The notes beneath the pieces are model-generated. The model saw only the letters and a program-made list of their open reading frames with translations. It made no database searches and was not told the DNA's origin. The position numbers and the translations under genes are program-made. A stretch of DNA of 64,000 nucleotides from Chitinolyticbacter albus (GTDB lineage Bacteria > Pseudomonadota > Gammaproteobacteria > Burkholderiales > Chitinibacteraceae), in NCBI RefSeq assembly GCF_024437655.1, contig NZ_JANBVF010000001.1:124001-188000 (forward strand). The letters are read 5' to 3'. Below are positions 17,261-24,986 of this stretch, piece after piece (the first letter of the stretch is position 1; each line of letters begins with the position of its first letter).

Positions 17261-18519
17261 TTATGACCATTTCTCACACTCCAATAAGCCGCCAACGTGG
17301 CCTCGCCACTTTGCTGGTTGCCATTGTAATGCTTGTTGTGCTTGCCATAATCACGCTCCACAGCAACAAAACGGTGGTCAGCGAGCAACGAAGCACGACC
17401 AATGAATACAAACAAGCGCTAGCCTTTGAGGCGGCGCAGTCTGGCATTAGCCGTTTTCTTTCCGAATTAAACACCACCAATAGTGCCATTAATTTTAGCA
17501 AATACTTCAGCCAAAGCGGAACCAATTTTACGCTAAAAAGCAGCTATACGAATACGCTCAACCCCAACGGCTACCTCAATACAACCGCAACAGCTTTCAC
17601 ACACAATTTTATCGGTGGCTGGCAAGTGGCCCAATCAGACACACTACCCAACCCGAAAGATGAGAGCGGAAATACGTTGGCTGGGGTAGTTCAAATTTAT
17701 CGTGTGTTTTTAGCCAGCACCGGCACCTCGAATACATTTAGGCTCATTGCGCAAGGATGTGCAGACAGTTGTGGCTTTGCCGAAGCCTTCGTCGCAACCG
17801 AATTCATGGTAACCAGCAGCGCAATTTGCCCTCTAGATATAAATGGCAATTTAAACGTAATTGCAAATTCATCTGTTCACGGACTATTAGACGGCGACTC
17901 CCGCTTTACTTGCGGAATTTCAGTTGGTTCCATTACAGGCACTCACACCGATGTAATAGGCTGCACAACTGGAAGCTGTAATCCAGGCAACGCAGGCAAT
18001 CTCACGCCTCCGTATGAAGTTACAGGCTCAATAGGCAAAGACGCCCATTTTCAAAAGTACTTCTCCCCCATGACGCAAGCCCAAAAACTCGCCGATGTTA
18101 CAGCTAAAAATGGAATGTCTCCAAGACAGGCTTGCCTTGTTTCCGGAAATGCCACTGAGAGTGATGTACTAGCATGCATCAGTGCCGGACTAAAAAATAT
18201 TTATGTTACGGGCAATTTAAATGTAAGCACCAACGCCATTACTTGGCCTAACTGGCTTAAATTCCCTGATGGAGCCTCCCTCATTGTAGGAGGAGACTTC
18301 AACTTGACAGGCTCTTCGATGTCATGGGATGGGCAATTGTATGTATCAGGCAATAGCACACTTGCTGGCTCACTGCATGTAAAAGGGAACGCCGCATTTG
18401 CAGGAAATGTTGATTCCAATATATCTTTAAATGTCACCGCCGATCCCCTCCGCACTAAAGTACCGGGCGGAGGCGGTGTACGTTCGAACCCCACCCTTGG
18501 CTCATGGAGAGATTTTTAA
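17257..18519 (+). CDS. pilX: PilX-like minor pilin, unusually long
   Basis: 420 residues, about twice the usual PilX. The N-terminus is PilX-like (RQRGLATLLVAIVMLVVLAI then QALAFEAAQSGISRF). The canonical Glu5 of the pilin leader is replaced, as is common in PilX. The extra C-terminal half (about residues 190-400) is rich in Gly, Asn and alternating hydrophobic strands (YVTGNLNVSTN, LIVGGDFNLTG, LYVSGNSTLAG). This looks like a beta-solenoid and recalls bactofilin or hemagglutinin repeats. The ATG at 17263 is an alternative start with better spacing to GGGG. Such an extension could lengthen the pilus tip; inference. Confidence 0.8.
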   Translation: MIMTISHTPISRQRGLATLLVAIVMLVVLAIITLHSNKTVVSEQRSTTNEYKQALAFEAAQSGISRFLSELNTTNSAINFSKYFSQSGTNFTLKSSYTNTLNPNGYLNTTATAFTHNFIGGWQVAQSDTLPNPKDESGNTLAGVVQIYRVFLASTGTSNTFRLIAQGCADSCGFAEAFVATEFMVTSSAICPLDINGNLNVIANSSVHGLLDGDSRFTCGISVGSITGTHTDVIGCTTGSCNPGNAGNLTPPYEVTGSIGKDAHFQKYFSPMTQAQKLADVTAKNGMSPRQACLVSGNATESDVLACISAGLKNIYVTGNLNVSTNAITWPNWLKFPDGASLIVGGDFNLTGSSMSWDGQLYVSGNSTLAGSLHVKGNAAFAGNVDSNISLNVTADPLRTKVPGGGGVRSNPTLGSWRDF

Positions 18520-18521
18520 TC

Positions 18522-19166
18522 ATGACTCACATGAATTACGGTGCTCAGACTGGGGTAAGCTTAATCGAAGTACTCGTTGCAGTAGCCATACTCGCAACCG
18601 GCTTGTTCACATTGGCCAGCTTTACCGGGCAGCAATATCAAAGTGTCCGTAATAACTCGGATCGCGCAACTGCTTTAGCTTCAGCCCAGTATTTGATCGA
18701 TCAATATCGTGGGCTGGACATTACATCCCTCGTGAGCGGCAAAGATCCAGGGGATTGCAGCAGCAGCACACCGCACCGCGAGTGGCAAATCAGCGCAGTC
18801 AGTGGGCTTAGCGATCTGCGTGCGCTGTCGGTCAATGTCTGCTGGACGGATGTGACGGGAGCGGTGCAAAGGGTAGCGCTATCTGCAATGATAGGCAGCG
18901 CAGTTGCAGCCAGTTCGGGTACCACGCCCACGCCTGGTGCCACCCCGACACCGGCGCCACCCACTTCGGCACCATCTAATGCCTGTGGCACTGCCTACTC
19001 AAACGGGGCTTCCTATAACGCCGGTAGCGTCGCATCCAATCTAGGGCGCAACTACAAATGCAAGCCTTGGCCATATACGGGTTGGTGCGGCCAAGGTGGC
19101 CCCTATACCCCTGGAACAGGGTCGAATTGGAGCGAGGCCTGGGAAGATGCTGGGCAATGTTCGTAG
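18522..19166 (+). CDS. pilV: PilV-type minor pilin fused to a C-terminal chitin-binding-like module
   Basis: 214 residues; GGAGAG precedes the ATG at 18522 by 10 bases. Residues 1-130 are a PilV-type pilin: prepilin site TG/VSLIEVLVAVAILATGLF with Glu5. Residues 132-153 are a Thr/Pro linker (GTTPTPGATPTPAPPTSAPS). Residues 154-214 form a compact module with four Cys (155, 180, 189, 213) and the pattern YxxGxxVxxxGxxYxCxxWPxxGWC, then YxPGxGxxWxxAW. These match what I know of CBM5/12- and CBM73-type chitin-binding domains. No pilY1 follows. I infer a pilus-tip adhesin for chitin or a similar glycan. The pilin part is certain, the module call strong, the ligand inferred. Confidence 0.88.
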   Translation: MTHMNYGAQTGVSLIEVLVAVAILATGLFTLASFTGQQYQSVRNNSDRATALASAQYLIDQYRGLDITSLVSGKDPGDCSSSTPHREWQISAVSGLSDLRALSVNVCWTDVTGAVQRVALSAMIGSAVAASSGTTPTPGATPTPAPPTSAPSNACGTAYSNGASYNAGSVASNLGRNYKCKPWPYTGWCGQGGPYTPGTGSNWSEAWEDAGQCS

Positions 19167-19270
19167 GACATCGACTGAGATACTTGGATAAATTCCAATC
19201 GGGGCCTGTCACGCACATACAGTGCATTTCGTTTAAACTGCCCCCTCCCCGGGACGTCCTAGGCCGGTAA

Positions 19271-19295
19271 CAGGGCTGCCGCAACGGCAGCCCTG
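19271..19295 (+). terminator. Hairpin after the pilin operon
   Basis: An 11-base perfect stem CAGGGCTGCCG / CGGCAGCCCTG with a 3-base loop, 105 bases after pilV. No T-run follows, so it may end the operon only partly, or act as a leader hairpin for the decarboxylase. Confidence 0.5.
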
Positions 19296-19348
19296 CCAGA
19301 GGTACCGCGCTCCCTTTCCTTCTATCCTTTTGGAAAGGTTCACCCCAC

Positions 19349-21616
19349 ATGCGTTTCTACTTTCCCGTCGTCATCATCGACGAAGATTTCCGCTCCGAGA
19401 ACACCAGCGGCTCCGGCATCCGTGAGCTTGCGGCTGCGATGGAGGCCGAGGGCATGGATGTCATCGGCTACACCAGCTATGGCGATCTGACCTCGTTCGC
19501 GCAGCAGCAAAGCCGTGCAGCGGGTTTCATCTTGTCCATCGATGACGAGGAATTCGGTGGTGGCACCCCGGAAGAAACCCAGACTGCGCTGAACAGCCTG
19601 CGCACCTTTGTCGCCGAGATCCGCCGCCGCAACCCGGATATTCCGATCTACCTGTATGGCGAGACGCGCACCGCGCGCCATATCCCGAACGACGTGCTGC
19701 GCGAGCTGCACGGCTTCATCCACATGCACGAGGACACGCCGGAGTTCGTGGCCCGCCACATCATCCGCGAGGCCAAGAGCTACCTCGATACGCTGGCGCC
19801 GCCGTTCTTCCGTGCGCTGACCCACTACGCGCAGGATGGCTCGTACTCGTGGCACTGCCCGGGCCATTCGGGTGGCGTTGCCTTCCTGAAGACGCCGGTC
19901 GGCCAGATGTTCCATCAGTTCTTCGGCGAGAACATGCTGCGCGCCGATGTATGCAATGCGGTCGACGAGCTCGGCCAGCTGCTCGACCATACTGGCCCGG
20001 TGGCAGCTTCCGAGCGCAACGCGGCACGCATCTTCAATTGCGATCACCTGTTCTTCGTCACCAACGGCACCTCCACCTCGAACAAGATCGTTTGGAATTC
20101 GACCGTAGCGCCCGGCGATATCGTGGTGGTCGATCGCAACTGCCATAAATCTATCTTGCACGCGATCATGATGACGGGCGCCGTGCCGATCTTCCTGACG
20201 CCGACACGCAATCACTACGGCATCATCGGCCCGATCCCACGCAGCGAGTTCGAGCCGGAGAGTATCCGCAAGAAGATGCTGGCTAATCCATTCTGCCGCG
20301 AGAAGCTGGAAGCCAACCCCGACGTGAAGCCGCGCGTGCTGACCATCACCCAGTCGACCTACGACGGCGTGATGTACAACGTCGAAGAGATCAAGGGCTT
20401 GTTGGATGGCGAGATCGAAACGCTGCATTTCGACGAAGCCTGGCTGCCGCACGCCGCCTTCCATGACTTCTATGGCGACTACCACGCCATCGGCGAGGGC
20501 CGGCCGCGCTGCAAGGATTCGATGGTGTTCTCCACCCAGTCCACGCACAAGCTGCTGGCAGGCCTAAGCCAAGCGTCGCAGATATTGGTGCAGGATGCCG
20601 AGGAGAACAAGCTCGATCGAGACGTGTTCAACGAAGCGTACCTGATGCACACCTCCACCAGCCCGCAGTACGCCATCATCGCCTCGTGCGACGTGGCGGC
20701 GGCGATGATGGAAGCACCGGGCGGCACCGCGCTAGTCGAGGAATCGCTGGCCGAAGCGCTGGAATTCCGTCGCGCGATGCGCAAGGTGGACGAGGAATAC
20801 GGGACCGACTGGTGGTTCCGCGTCTGGGGCCCGGATGATCTGACCGACGAGGGCCTAGATCACCGCGACGCCTGGATGCTCAAGGCCGGCGAGGATTGGC
20901 ACGGCTTCGGCGATATCGCCGAAGGCTTCAACATGCTCGATCCGATCAAGGCCACCATCCTCACGCCGGGCCTCAATGTGCGCGGCGAATTCGACGCCAC
21001 CGGCATCCCGGCGGCCATCGTCAGCAAGTATCTGGCTGAGCACGGCGTGGTGATCGAAAAGACCGGGCTCTACTCGTTCTTCATCATGTTCACCATCGGC
21101 ATCACCAAGGGCCGCTGGAATACGCTGCTCACCGCACTGCAGCAGTTCAAGGACGATTACGACAAGAACCAGCCGCTGTGGCGTTGCCTGCCGGAATTCA
21201 TTCAGCAGTACCCGCAGTACGAGCGCATCGGCCTGAAGGATCTGTGCCAGCAGATCCACGACATCTACAAGGCCCGCGATGTAGCGCGGCTGACCACCGA
21301 GATGTATCTGTCGGACCTGACGCCGGCGATGAAGCCTGCCAAGGCCTTTGCCAAGATGGCGCACCGCGAAATCGAGCGGGTGCCAATCGACGAGCTGGAA
21401 GGCCGCATCACTGCCGTGATGTTCACCCCCTACCCGCCAGGCATTCCGCTGCTGGTTCCCGGCGAGGTGTTCAACAAGACCATCGTCGACTATGTGCGCT
21501 TCGTACGCGAATTCAACGCGCGCTTCCCCGGCTTCGAGACCTATATCCATGGTCTCGTCGCGGACAAGGTGGATGGGCATACGCGTTATTTCGTCGACTG
21601 CGTGCAACCGGAATAA
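19349..21616 (+). CDS. Orn/Lys/Arg decarboxylase (biodegradative arginine decarboxylase type)
   Basis: 755 residues, the length of AdiA/CadA/SpeF enzymes. Order: N-terminal receiver-like wing domain (VVIIDEDFRSEN), PLP fold with STQSTHKLLAGLSQAS, whose Lys binds PLP, and a C-terminal domain with PYPPGIPLLVPGE. It decarboxylates a basic amino acid, consuming a proton, in acid resistance or polyamine supply. Similarity by eye is best to AdiA (CPGHSGG, DRNCHKSI, SRN-like RNHYGIIGP), but substrate is not certain. No antiporter gene is adjacent. It ends before a strong bidirectional terminator. Confidence 0.92.
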   Translation: MRFYFPVVIIDEDFRSENTSGSGIRELAAAMEAEGMDVIGYTSYGDLTSFAQQQSRAAGFILSIDDEEFGGGTPEETQTALNSLRTFVAEIRRRNPDIPIYLYGETRTARHIPNDVLRELHGFIHMHEDTPEFVARHIIREAKSYLDTLAPPFFRALTHYAQDGSYSWHCPGHSGGVAFLKTPVGQMFHQFFGENMLRADVCNAVDELGQLLDHTGPVAASERNAARIFNCDHLFFVTNGTSTSNKIVWNSTVAPGDIVVVDRNCHKSILHAIMMTGAVPIFLTPTRNHYGIIGPIPRSEFEPESIRKKMLANPFCREKLEANPDVKPRVLTITQSTYDGVMYNVEEIKGLLDGEIETLHFDEAWLPHAAFHDFYGDYHAIGEGRPRCKDSMVFSTQSTHKLLAGLSQASQILVQDAEENKLDRDVFNEAYLMHTSTSPQYAIIASCDVAAAMMEAPGGTALVEESLAEALEFRRAMRKVDEEYGTDWWFRVWGPDDLTDEGLDHRDAWMLKAGEDWHGFGDIAEGFNMLDPIKATILTPGLNVRGEFDATGIPAAIVSKYLAEHGVVIEKTGLYSFFIMFTIGITKGRWNTLLTALQQFKDDYDKNQPLWRCLPEFIQQYPQYERIGLKDLCQQIHDIYKARDVARLTTEMYLSDLTPAMKPAKAFAKMAHREIERVPIDELEGRITAVMFTPYPPGIPLLVPGEVFNKTIVDYVRFVREFNARFPGFETYIHGLVADKVDGHTRYFVDCVQPE

Positions 21617-21674
21617 GCGCGGCGAACAATATCCTGGCTACGTCGTGCGACTTGCCATACGCCTTGCACTGTCG

Positions 21675-21716
21675 GCGTTTCGCACTTCTTGTCAGAACCG
21701 CTTCGCTGGGTTTTGT
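21675..21716. repeat. Dispersed 42-base intergenic repeat, copy 1
   Basis: Differs at three positions from 39201-39242. Both copies lie just after a stop codon in plus-strand intergenic DNA, followed by a GGCGC-type word. Nature unknown; REP-like element or mobile-element trace. Confidence 0.7.
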
Positions 21717-21742
21717 TAGCCACTCCCAGGCGCTGCCGACAA

Positions 21743-21776
21743 GATAAATACAGGGGCACCCGCCCCTGTATTTATC
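21743..21776. terminator. Bidirectional terminator between decarboxylase and metallopeptidase genes
   Basis: A perfect 15-base stem (GATAAATACAGGGGC and its complement) with loop ACCC, AT-rich at both outer ends, between convergent genes. Confidence 0.85.
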
Positions 21777-21934
21777 AGCCGCCTGCAACGACCCCAGCCG
21801 AAAGGTAACTCGGCCAAGGAAGAAGCTGCGCTTCGGGATGCCGGGGAAGCGTGTTTTGTCTGCTCCCCAAAAGCCGGATCAGTCCAATTCATGCATGTCT
21901 AACAGGCTGATAGGATCGACGCGCCGCCGCGTGG

Positions 21935-22861
21935 TCATTTTGCTCCAGCGCCACCGGCTTGCTGTAGCGCCTTGATCGTCGACGCGTCATAGGTTTCCGG
22001 TTCTTGTTTGGCGCTCAACATGGCTTGTCGTTTTTTCAAAACGGCGCGATCAAGGTGGGGAATCACCAGTTGCTGCATCCCCGCATCCAGCCGGCGCCAG
22101 TCCTGCGGGCAGGACTTGGCGCGACCTGGTGGCAGATACCCTTTGTCCACCAAGAAGCCATATCGCTTGCTGTCGCTGCCATATGCAAAGCAGAGCATGT
22201 TGAAGTAGCGTTGCTGATGCAATGGATGGGCATCTGCAAATGAACCAAATTGTAGATCCTTGGTACTGCCAAAATCCTCATGATTTTTCATGAAGAAGAA
22301 CTTCGCACCTTGAAGTATCCAATGCACCTCTGGATCCTTGGATTTCAACAACGCGTAGATGGCAAACGCGTCAGCCGCATCTTCCGGATTACCGATAATC
22401 GGCACCTTGAAGATGTCGTAAAAACCATGCCCCAGCTCGTGCAGAAACAGGAACTTCATGCCGCCGATCGAGACCTTGCGCCGGTACTCGGCCGTGCGAT
22501 GCTGCATTTGTGCTTCGGCCTTTTCGTGGAAATCCTTATACATCTCGTAGCAGGTCACAATCAGTGATTTTCCCGGCCAATAGAAGGCATTGGTTTGGCC
22601 ACACTCCTTGGTTTCCATGGTCATGCCACTGGGCCAGTTCACCAGTGCTAGGATGGGCTCCATGCCTTCCTGTGCTTTGTTCGCCTGTAGCAGCTCGTAA
22701 TACGGCTTGAGGTCGGGATTTTTCGGCGGCGTATAGACAAACTTGAAAGTCTTGTCGATCTTCGGAGCTGGCTTGGCGACCGTTTCCACGGAGTCACAGC
22801 ATGCTGCCAACAGCAACACGAGGCCGAGTCCGCACACCCCTACGCGTACTTTCTGCTTCAT
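21935..22861 (-). CDS. Lipoprotein with metallopeptidase-like domain (DUF4344 type)
   Basis: 308 residues from MKQKVRVGVCGLG. The signal peptide ends in a lipobox-like LLLAAC. In the middle (about residue 145) is FLFLHELGHGFYD, an HExGH zinc site, followed by NPEDAADAF, where the acidic residues may supply the third ligand as in DUF4344 putative metallopeptidases. A longer in-frame reading upstream is rejected because it would be antisense-like through the neighbouring repeat lipoprotein. The protein is probably anchored in the outer or inner membrane facing the periplasm. Substrate unknown. Confidence 0.8.
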   Translation of the reverse strand: MKQKVRVGVCGLGLVLLLAACCDSVETVAKPAPKIDKTFKFVYTPPKNPDLKPYYELLQANKAQEGMEPILALVNWPSGMTMETKECGQTNAFYWPGKSLIVTCYEMYKDFHEKAEAQMQHRTAEYRRKVSIGGMKFLFLHELGHGFYDIFKVPIIGNPEDAADAFAIYALLKSKDPEVHWILQGAKFFFMKNHEDFGSTKDLQFGSFADAHPLHQQRYFNMLCFAYGSDSKRYGFLVDKGYLPPGRAKSCPQDWRRLDAGMQQLVIPHLDRAVLKKRQAMLSAKQEPETYDASTIKALQQAGGAGAK

Positions 22862-22881
22862 CTGTTTCCCCCGAGAAAAAT

Positions 22882-22907
22882 AAAAGGACAGCAATTGCTG
22901 TCCTTTT
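22882..22907 (-). terminator. Intrinsic terminator of the tandem-repeat lipoprotein gene
   Basis: A 26-base palindrome AAAAGGACAGC-AATT-GCTGTCCTTTT, ending in T-runs in both directions. It separates the repeat lipoprotein from the metallopeptidase gene. Confidence 0.88.
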
Positions 22908-22967
22908 AATATAGCGGTCAATGCGGCAAGCAGGTGACTATCCAGCCGCAGACCAATCACCTTGGTA

Positions 22968-23279
22968 TTACTTCGCCGGCGAGGTGGCCGTTTCCGCGTT
23001 GCCTTCAGCGGCTTGCGGTTGCGCTGCAGTCGCGGTTTCAGCGTTACCTTCGGCAGCTTGCGGTTGCGCTGCGCCGGTCGCTGTTTCAGCAGCACCTTCG
23101 GCAGCTTGCGGTTGTTCAGCGCCGGTGGCCGTTTCAGCGGCACCTTCAGCAGCTTGCGGTTGCTCAGCACCGGTAGCCGTTTCAGCGTTGCCTTCAGCGG
23201 CTTGCGGCTCGGTCTTGCTGCACGCAGCGATGGAGAAAGCGAAAACAGCAGCGAGCAGGGCGGTCAGAATCTTGGACAT
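22968..23279 (-). CDS. Small lipoprotein with five 15-16 residue tandem repeats
   Basis: 103 residues from MSKILTALLA, with GAGG 8 bases before the ATG. The signal peptide ends at the lipobox FSIAAC (Cys20). After a short spacer, residues 24-100 are five near-identical units of the form QPQAAEGxAETATGA, where x is N or A. No known domain is present. The low-complexity acidic Ala/Glu/Thr composition suggests an extended, disordered, surface or periplasmic protein. It is flanked by its own terminator. Function unknown. Confidence 0.8.
   Translation of the reverse strand: MSKILTALLAAVFAFSIAACSKTEPQAAEGNAETATGAEQPQAAEGAAETATGAEQPQAAEGAAETATGAAQPQAAEGNAETATAAQPQAAEGNAETATSPAK
22980..23210 (-). 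repeat. In-frame tandem repeats (45-48 base units, five copies)
   Basis: Five units of 45 or 48 bases encode the lipoprotein repeats; copies 2 and 3 give identical peptides. All changes keep the frame, so copy number could vary without loss of the protein. Confidence 0.9.
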
Positions 23280-23649
23280 TTTGTGTACCTCATGATCGGT
23301 TTGAACAGACTGCCAACCCAGACTAATCCCTTTTTTTTCACAAACCAAGCCCGTCAAGATTGCTGTTAACAAAATTACACAGCACGCATACATGCCGTTA
23401 CCGCCCGCAATTTAGCGGGGACGCTGTCGCCAAGCCGCATCAGTAAACACTTCTATACGGATAGGGGGGATGCTGGTCACGAGTCTAAGCAACGCGGCTA
23501 TCCTTCTGCCTCATCCAACAGGCCGACGTCGGTAACAATTTGAAGCATTTGAAGAAATCAGCAATGACAGTTGTGGCTCAAAGATCGGAAATAACAATGT
23601 CATGGCAGGATCAACCTCTCCCTCAACCATGTGCATTTCCTTTCATGAA

Positions 23650-24140
23650 ACCGACGGAATTGCCATGTTACTGTCACCAACCACGCCTCACCTTGTCGTT
23701 CCGCGCCCAGCGCTTGGGTGTGGCTTCGAACGCATGGCGATCAGTCCCAACGGCAGGGCACTTTATCCTCTGTTGGAACTGCCCCTCGCGGGCGACGACG
23801 GCAAAACGCCGCTGATCTATGAAGTTCGACATCGCCAGCCGTAGTTACACCGGCAAGCAATACAAGTACCGACTCAATGCTAAGGGCTCCCTCTTGTTCA
23901 ATTGGCAGCAAAGGCATCTTGATCGAACGCGCTCCCAGTCAGGGCGATCCGGCCGGCCGGGCACAAGAAGCTCTACCGCATCAAGTTGGATGTTGTGGGC
24001 GAATATATGTGGAGAAGAGCGAACTGGTGGCCCCGAAGAAGCTCGCCAACCCAGCCTGATCGGCGGGACTGGCGAGCTGGGCGACACGAGTTCATCAAGA
24101 TTCGCCTGCTGCAAAAGCTGCCGCTTGGCCAATAAACACT
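23650..24140 (+). pseudogene. Decayed phytase-type esterase-like gene
   Basis: No single open frame covers this region, but fragments in all three plus-strand frames read in order like one protein of the esterase-like-activity-of-phytase family. In frame order they are GFERMAISPNGRALYPLLE, FDIASRSYTGKQYKYRL, ILIERAPSQGDPAG, KKLYRIKLDVVG, YVEKSELV and ELGDTSSSRFA. At least four frameshifts are needed to join them. The family assignment is from memory of its conserved words. The parent was probably a secreted enzyme; only a remnant of its middle or C-terminal part remains. Confidence 0.65.
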
Positions 24141-24158
24141 GATCTGCGATACCAAACT

Positions 24159-24193
24159 CGAGCAAGGCCTGCTGGAAAAGCAGGCCTTGCTCG
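24159..24193 (-). terminator. Strong hairpin between pseudogene and small operon
   Basis: A perfect 15-base stem CGAGCAAGGCCTGCT and its complement with a 5-base loop. The T-run is poor, so it may be a transcription barrier between convergent units. Confidence 0.6.
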
Positions 24194-24200
24194 TCTCAGG

Positions 24201-24326
24201 TCAACCCGGTTGCGGCGTGGTGCTCCTGGCCGTCTGCAGCGGCACGGGCTCGGCAGACGACCACAGCACACCCGATACCGTAGCCATGATCGCCAGCATC
24301 CAGATCCCGACCAGTCTTCTCGCCAT
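24201..24326 (-). CDS. Short exported or membrane peptide (41 residues)
   Basis: MARRLVGIWMLAIMATVSGV is followed by LWSSAEPVPLQ and a stop. AAGGAG is 8 bases before the ATG. One hydrophobic helix, either a signal peptide or a membrane anchor. It starts 29 bases after the next upstream gene on the same strand, so the two are likely cotranscribed. No family recognised. Confidence 0.55.
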   Translation of the reverse strand: MARRLVGIWMLAIMATVSGVLWSSAEPVPLQTARSTTPQPG

Positions 24327-24355
24327 GGTTACCGCTCCTTGCTGCTACACAGCCT

Positions 24356-24739
24356 TTACCATGTCAGATGTACAGAGCGCGCCTTGTTGCCCTGCACGCT
24401 CACCGCGCGTTGCTGTGTTTGCCCATCCAGGCTGGCTACCAGCTGATATCGGCCATCGGGCAGCTGGGCAAACAGGTAGGGGCCGGTGGTGGTGGTGTCC
24501 AGCAGCGTCTGCCCCTTTCCATCCCGTACCTCCACCTTCACACCAGACAGATAGGCGCCCGATTTCTCGGTCATCAGCAACTGCAGGTTGTATTGCGACC
24601 GCACCGCCTGCAGCGCTCCCAGCTCCTCGTCGCCAACGCCGCCCGATACAAAGCGTGGTGGCGCCATGGGATCAAGCGACCACGCCGGCGCAACCAGCAG
24701 CGCGGCCAACAAACCTTGTACGAAGCGCATCCGTTCCAT
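24356..24739 (-). CDS. Small periplasmic protein with carboxypeptidase-regulatory-like beta domain
   Basis: 127 residues; GGAGG precedes the ATG. The signal peptide MERMRFVQGLLAALLVAPAW is followed by about 100 residues with a CarboxypepD_reg/SpaA-like strand pattern (SGVKVEVRDGKGQTLLDTTT, YLFAQLPDGRYQLVASLDG). The predicted product is a small immunoglobulin-like beta sandwich exported by Sec. Function unknown. Followed by the 41-residue peptide gene. Confidence 0.75.
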   Translation of the reverse strand: MERMRFVQGLLAALLVAPAWSLDPMAPPRFVSGGVGDEELGALQAVRSQYNLQLLMTEKSGAYLSGVKVEVRDGKGQTLLDTTTTGPYLFAQLPDGRYQLVASLDGQTQQRAVSVQGNKARSVHLTW

Positions 24740-24986
24740 GATCGTCCTCCAGATGTGGTGGGGGCCATCGCGAACCGGGCGTTACCGCGCGGTCCGGATA
24801 AGACATTGGTCGGCGCCAGCACTCTGGAGTTACTGTCAATATTCACCAAAACGCGCACAGTTATATGTAAGCTTGATGACCGGTCGGTTTGCAGGGCCTG
24901 CCGGACTCGAATTGGGGACAAAAGGCCGGCGACTCGCCAAAGTGCGATGCGGGCACTACACTGCCGCTCCGAATGAGGAATGCCTG

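Noticed and set aside
22868-23170. N-terminal extension of the metallopeptidase frame (lysine/arginine-rich repeats)
   Set aside because: It is a frame-shifted reading of the lipoprotein repeats and lacks a ribosome site; the lipobox start at 22861 fits the family.
24588-24986. Extension of rlmM upstream
   Set aside because: It overlaps the beta-domain gene on the opposite strand and has no conserved residues; MPAPTLLFYCRNG is the family start.
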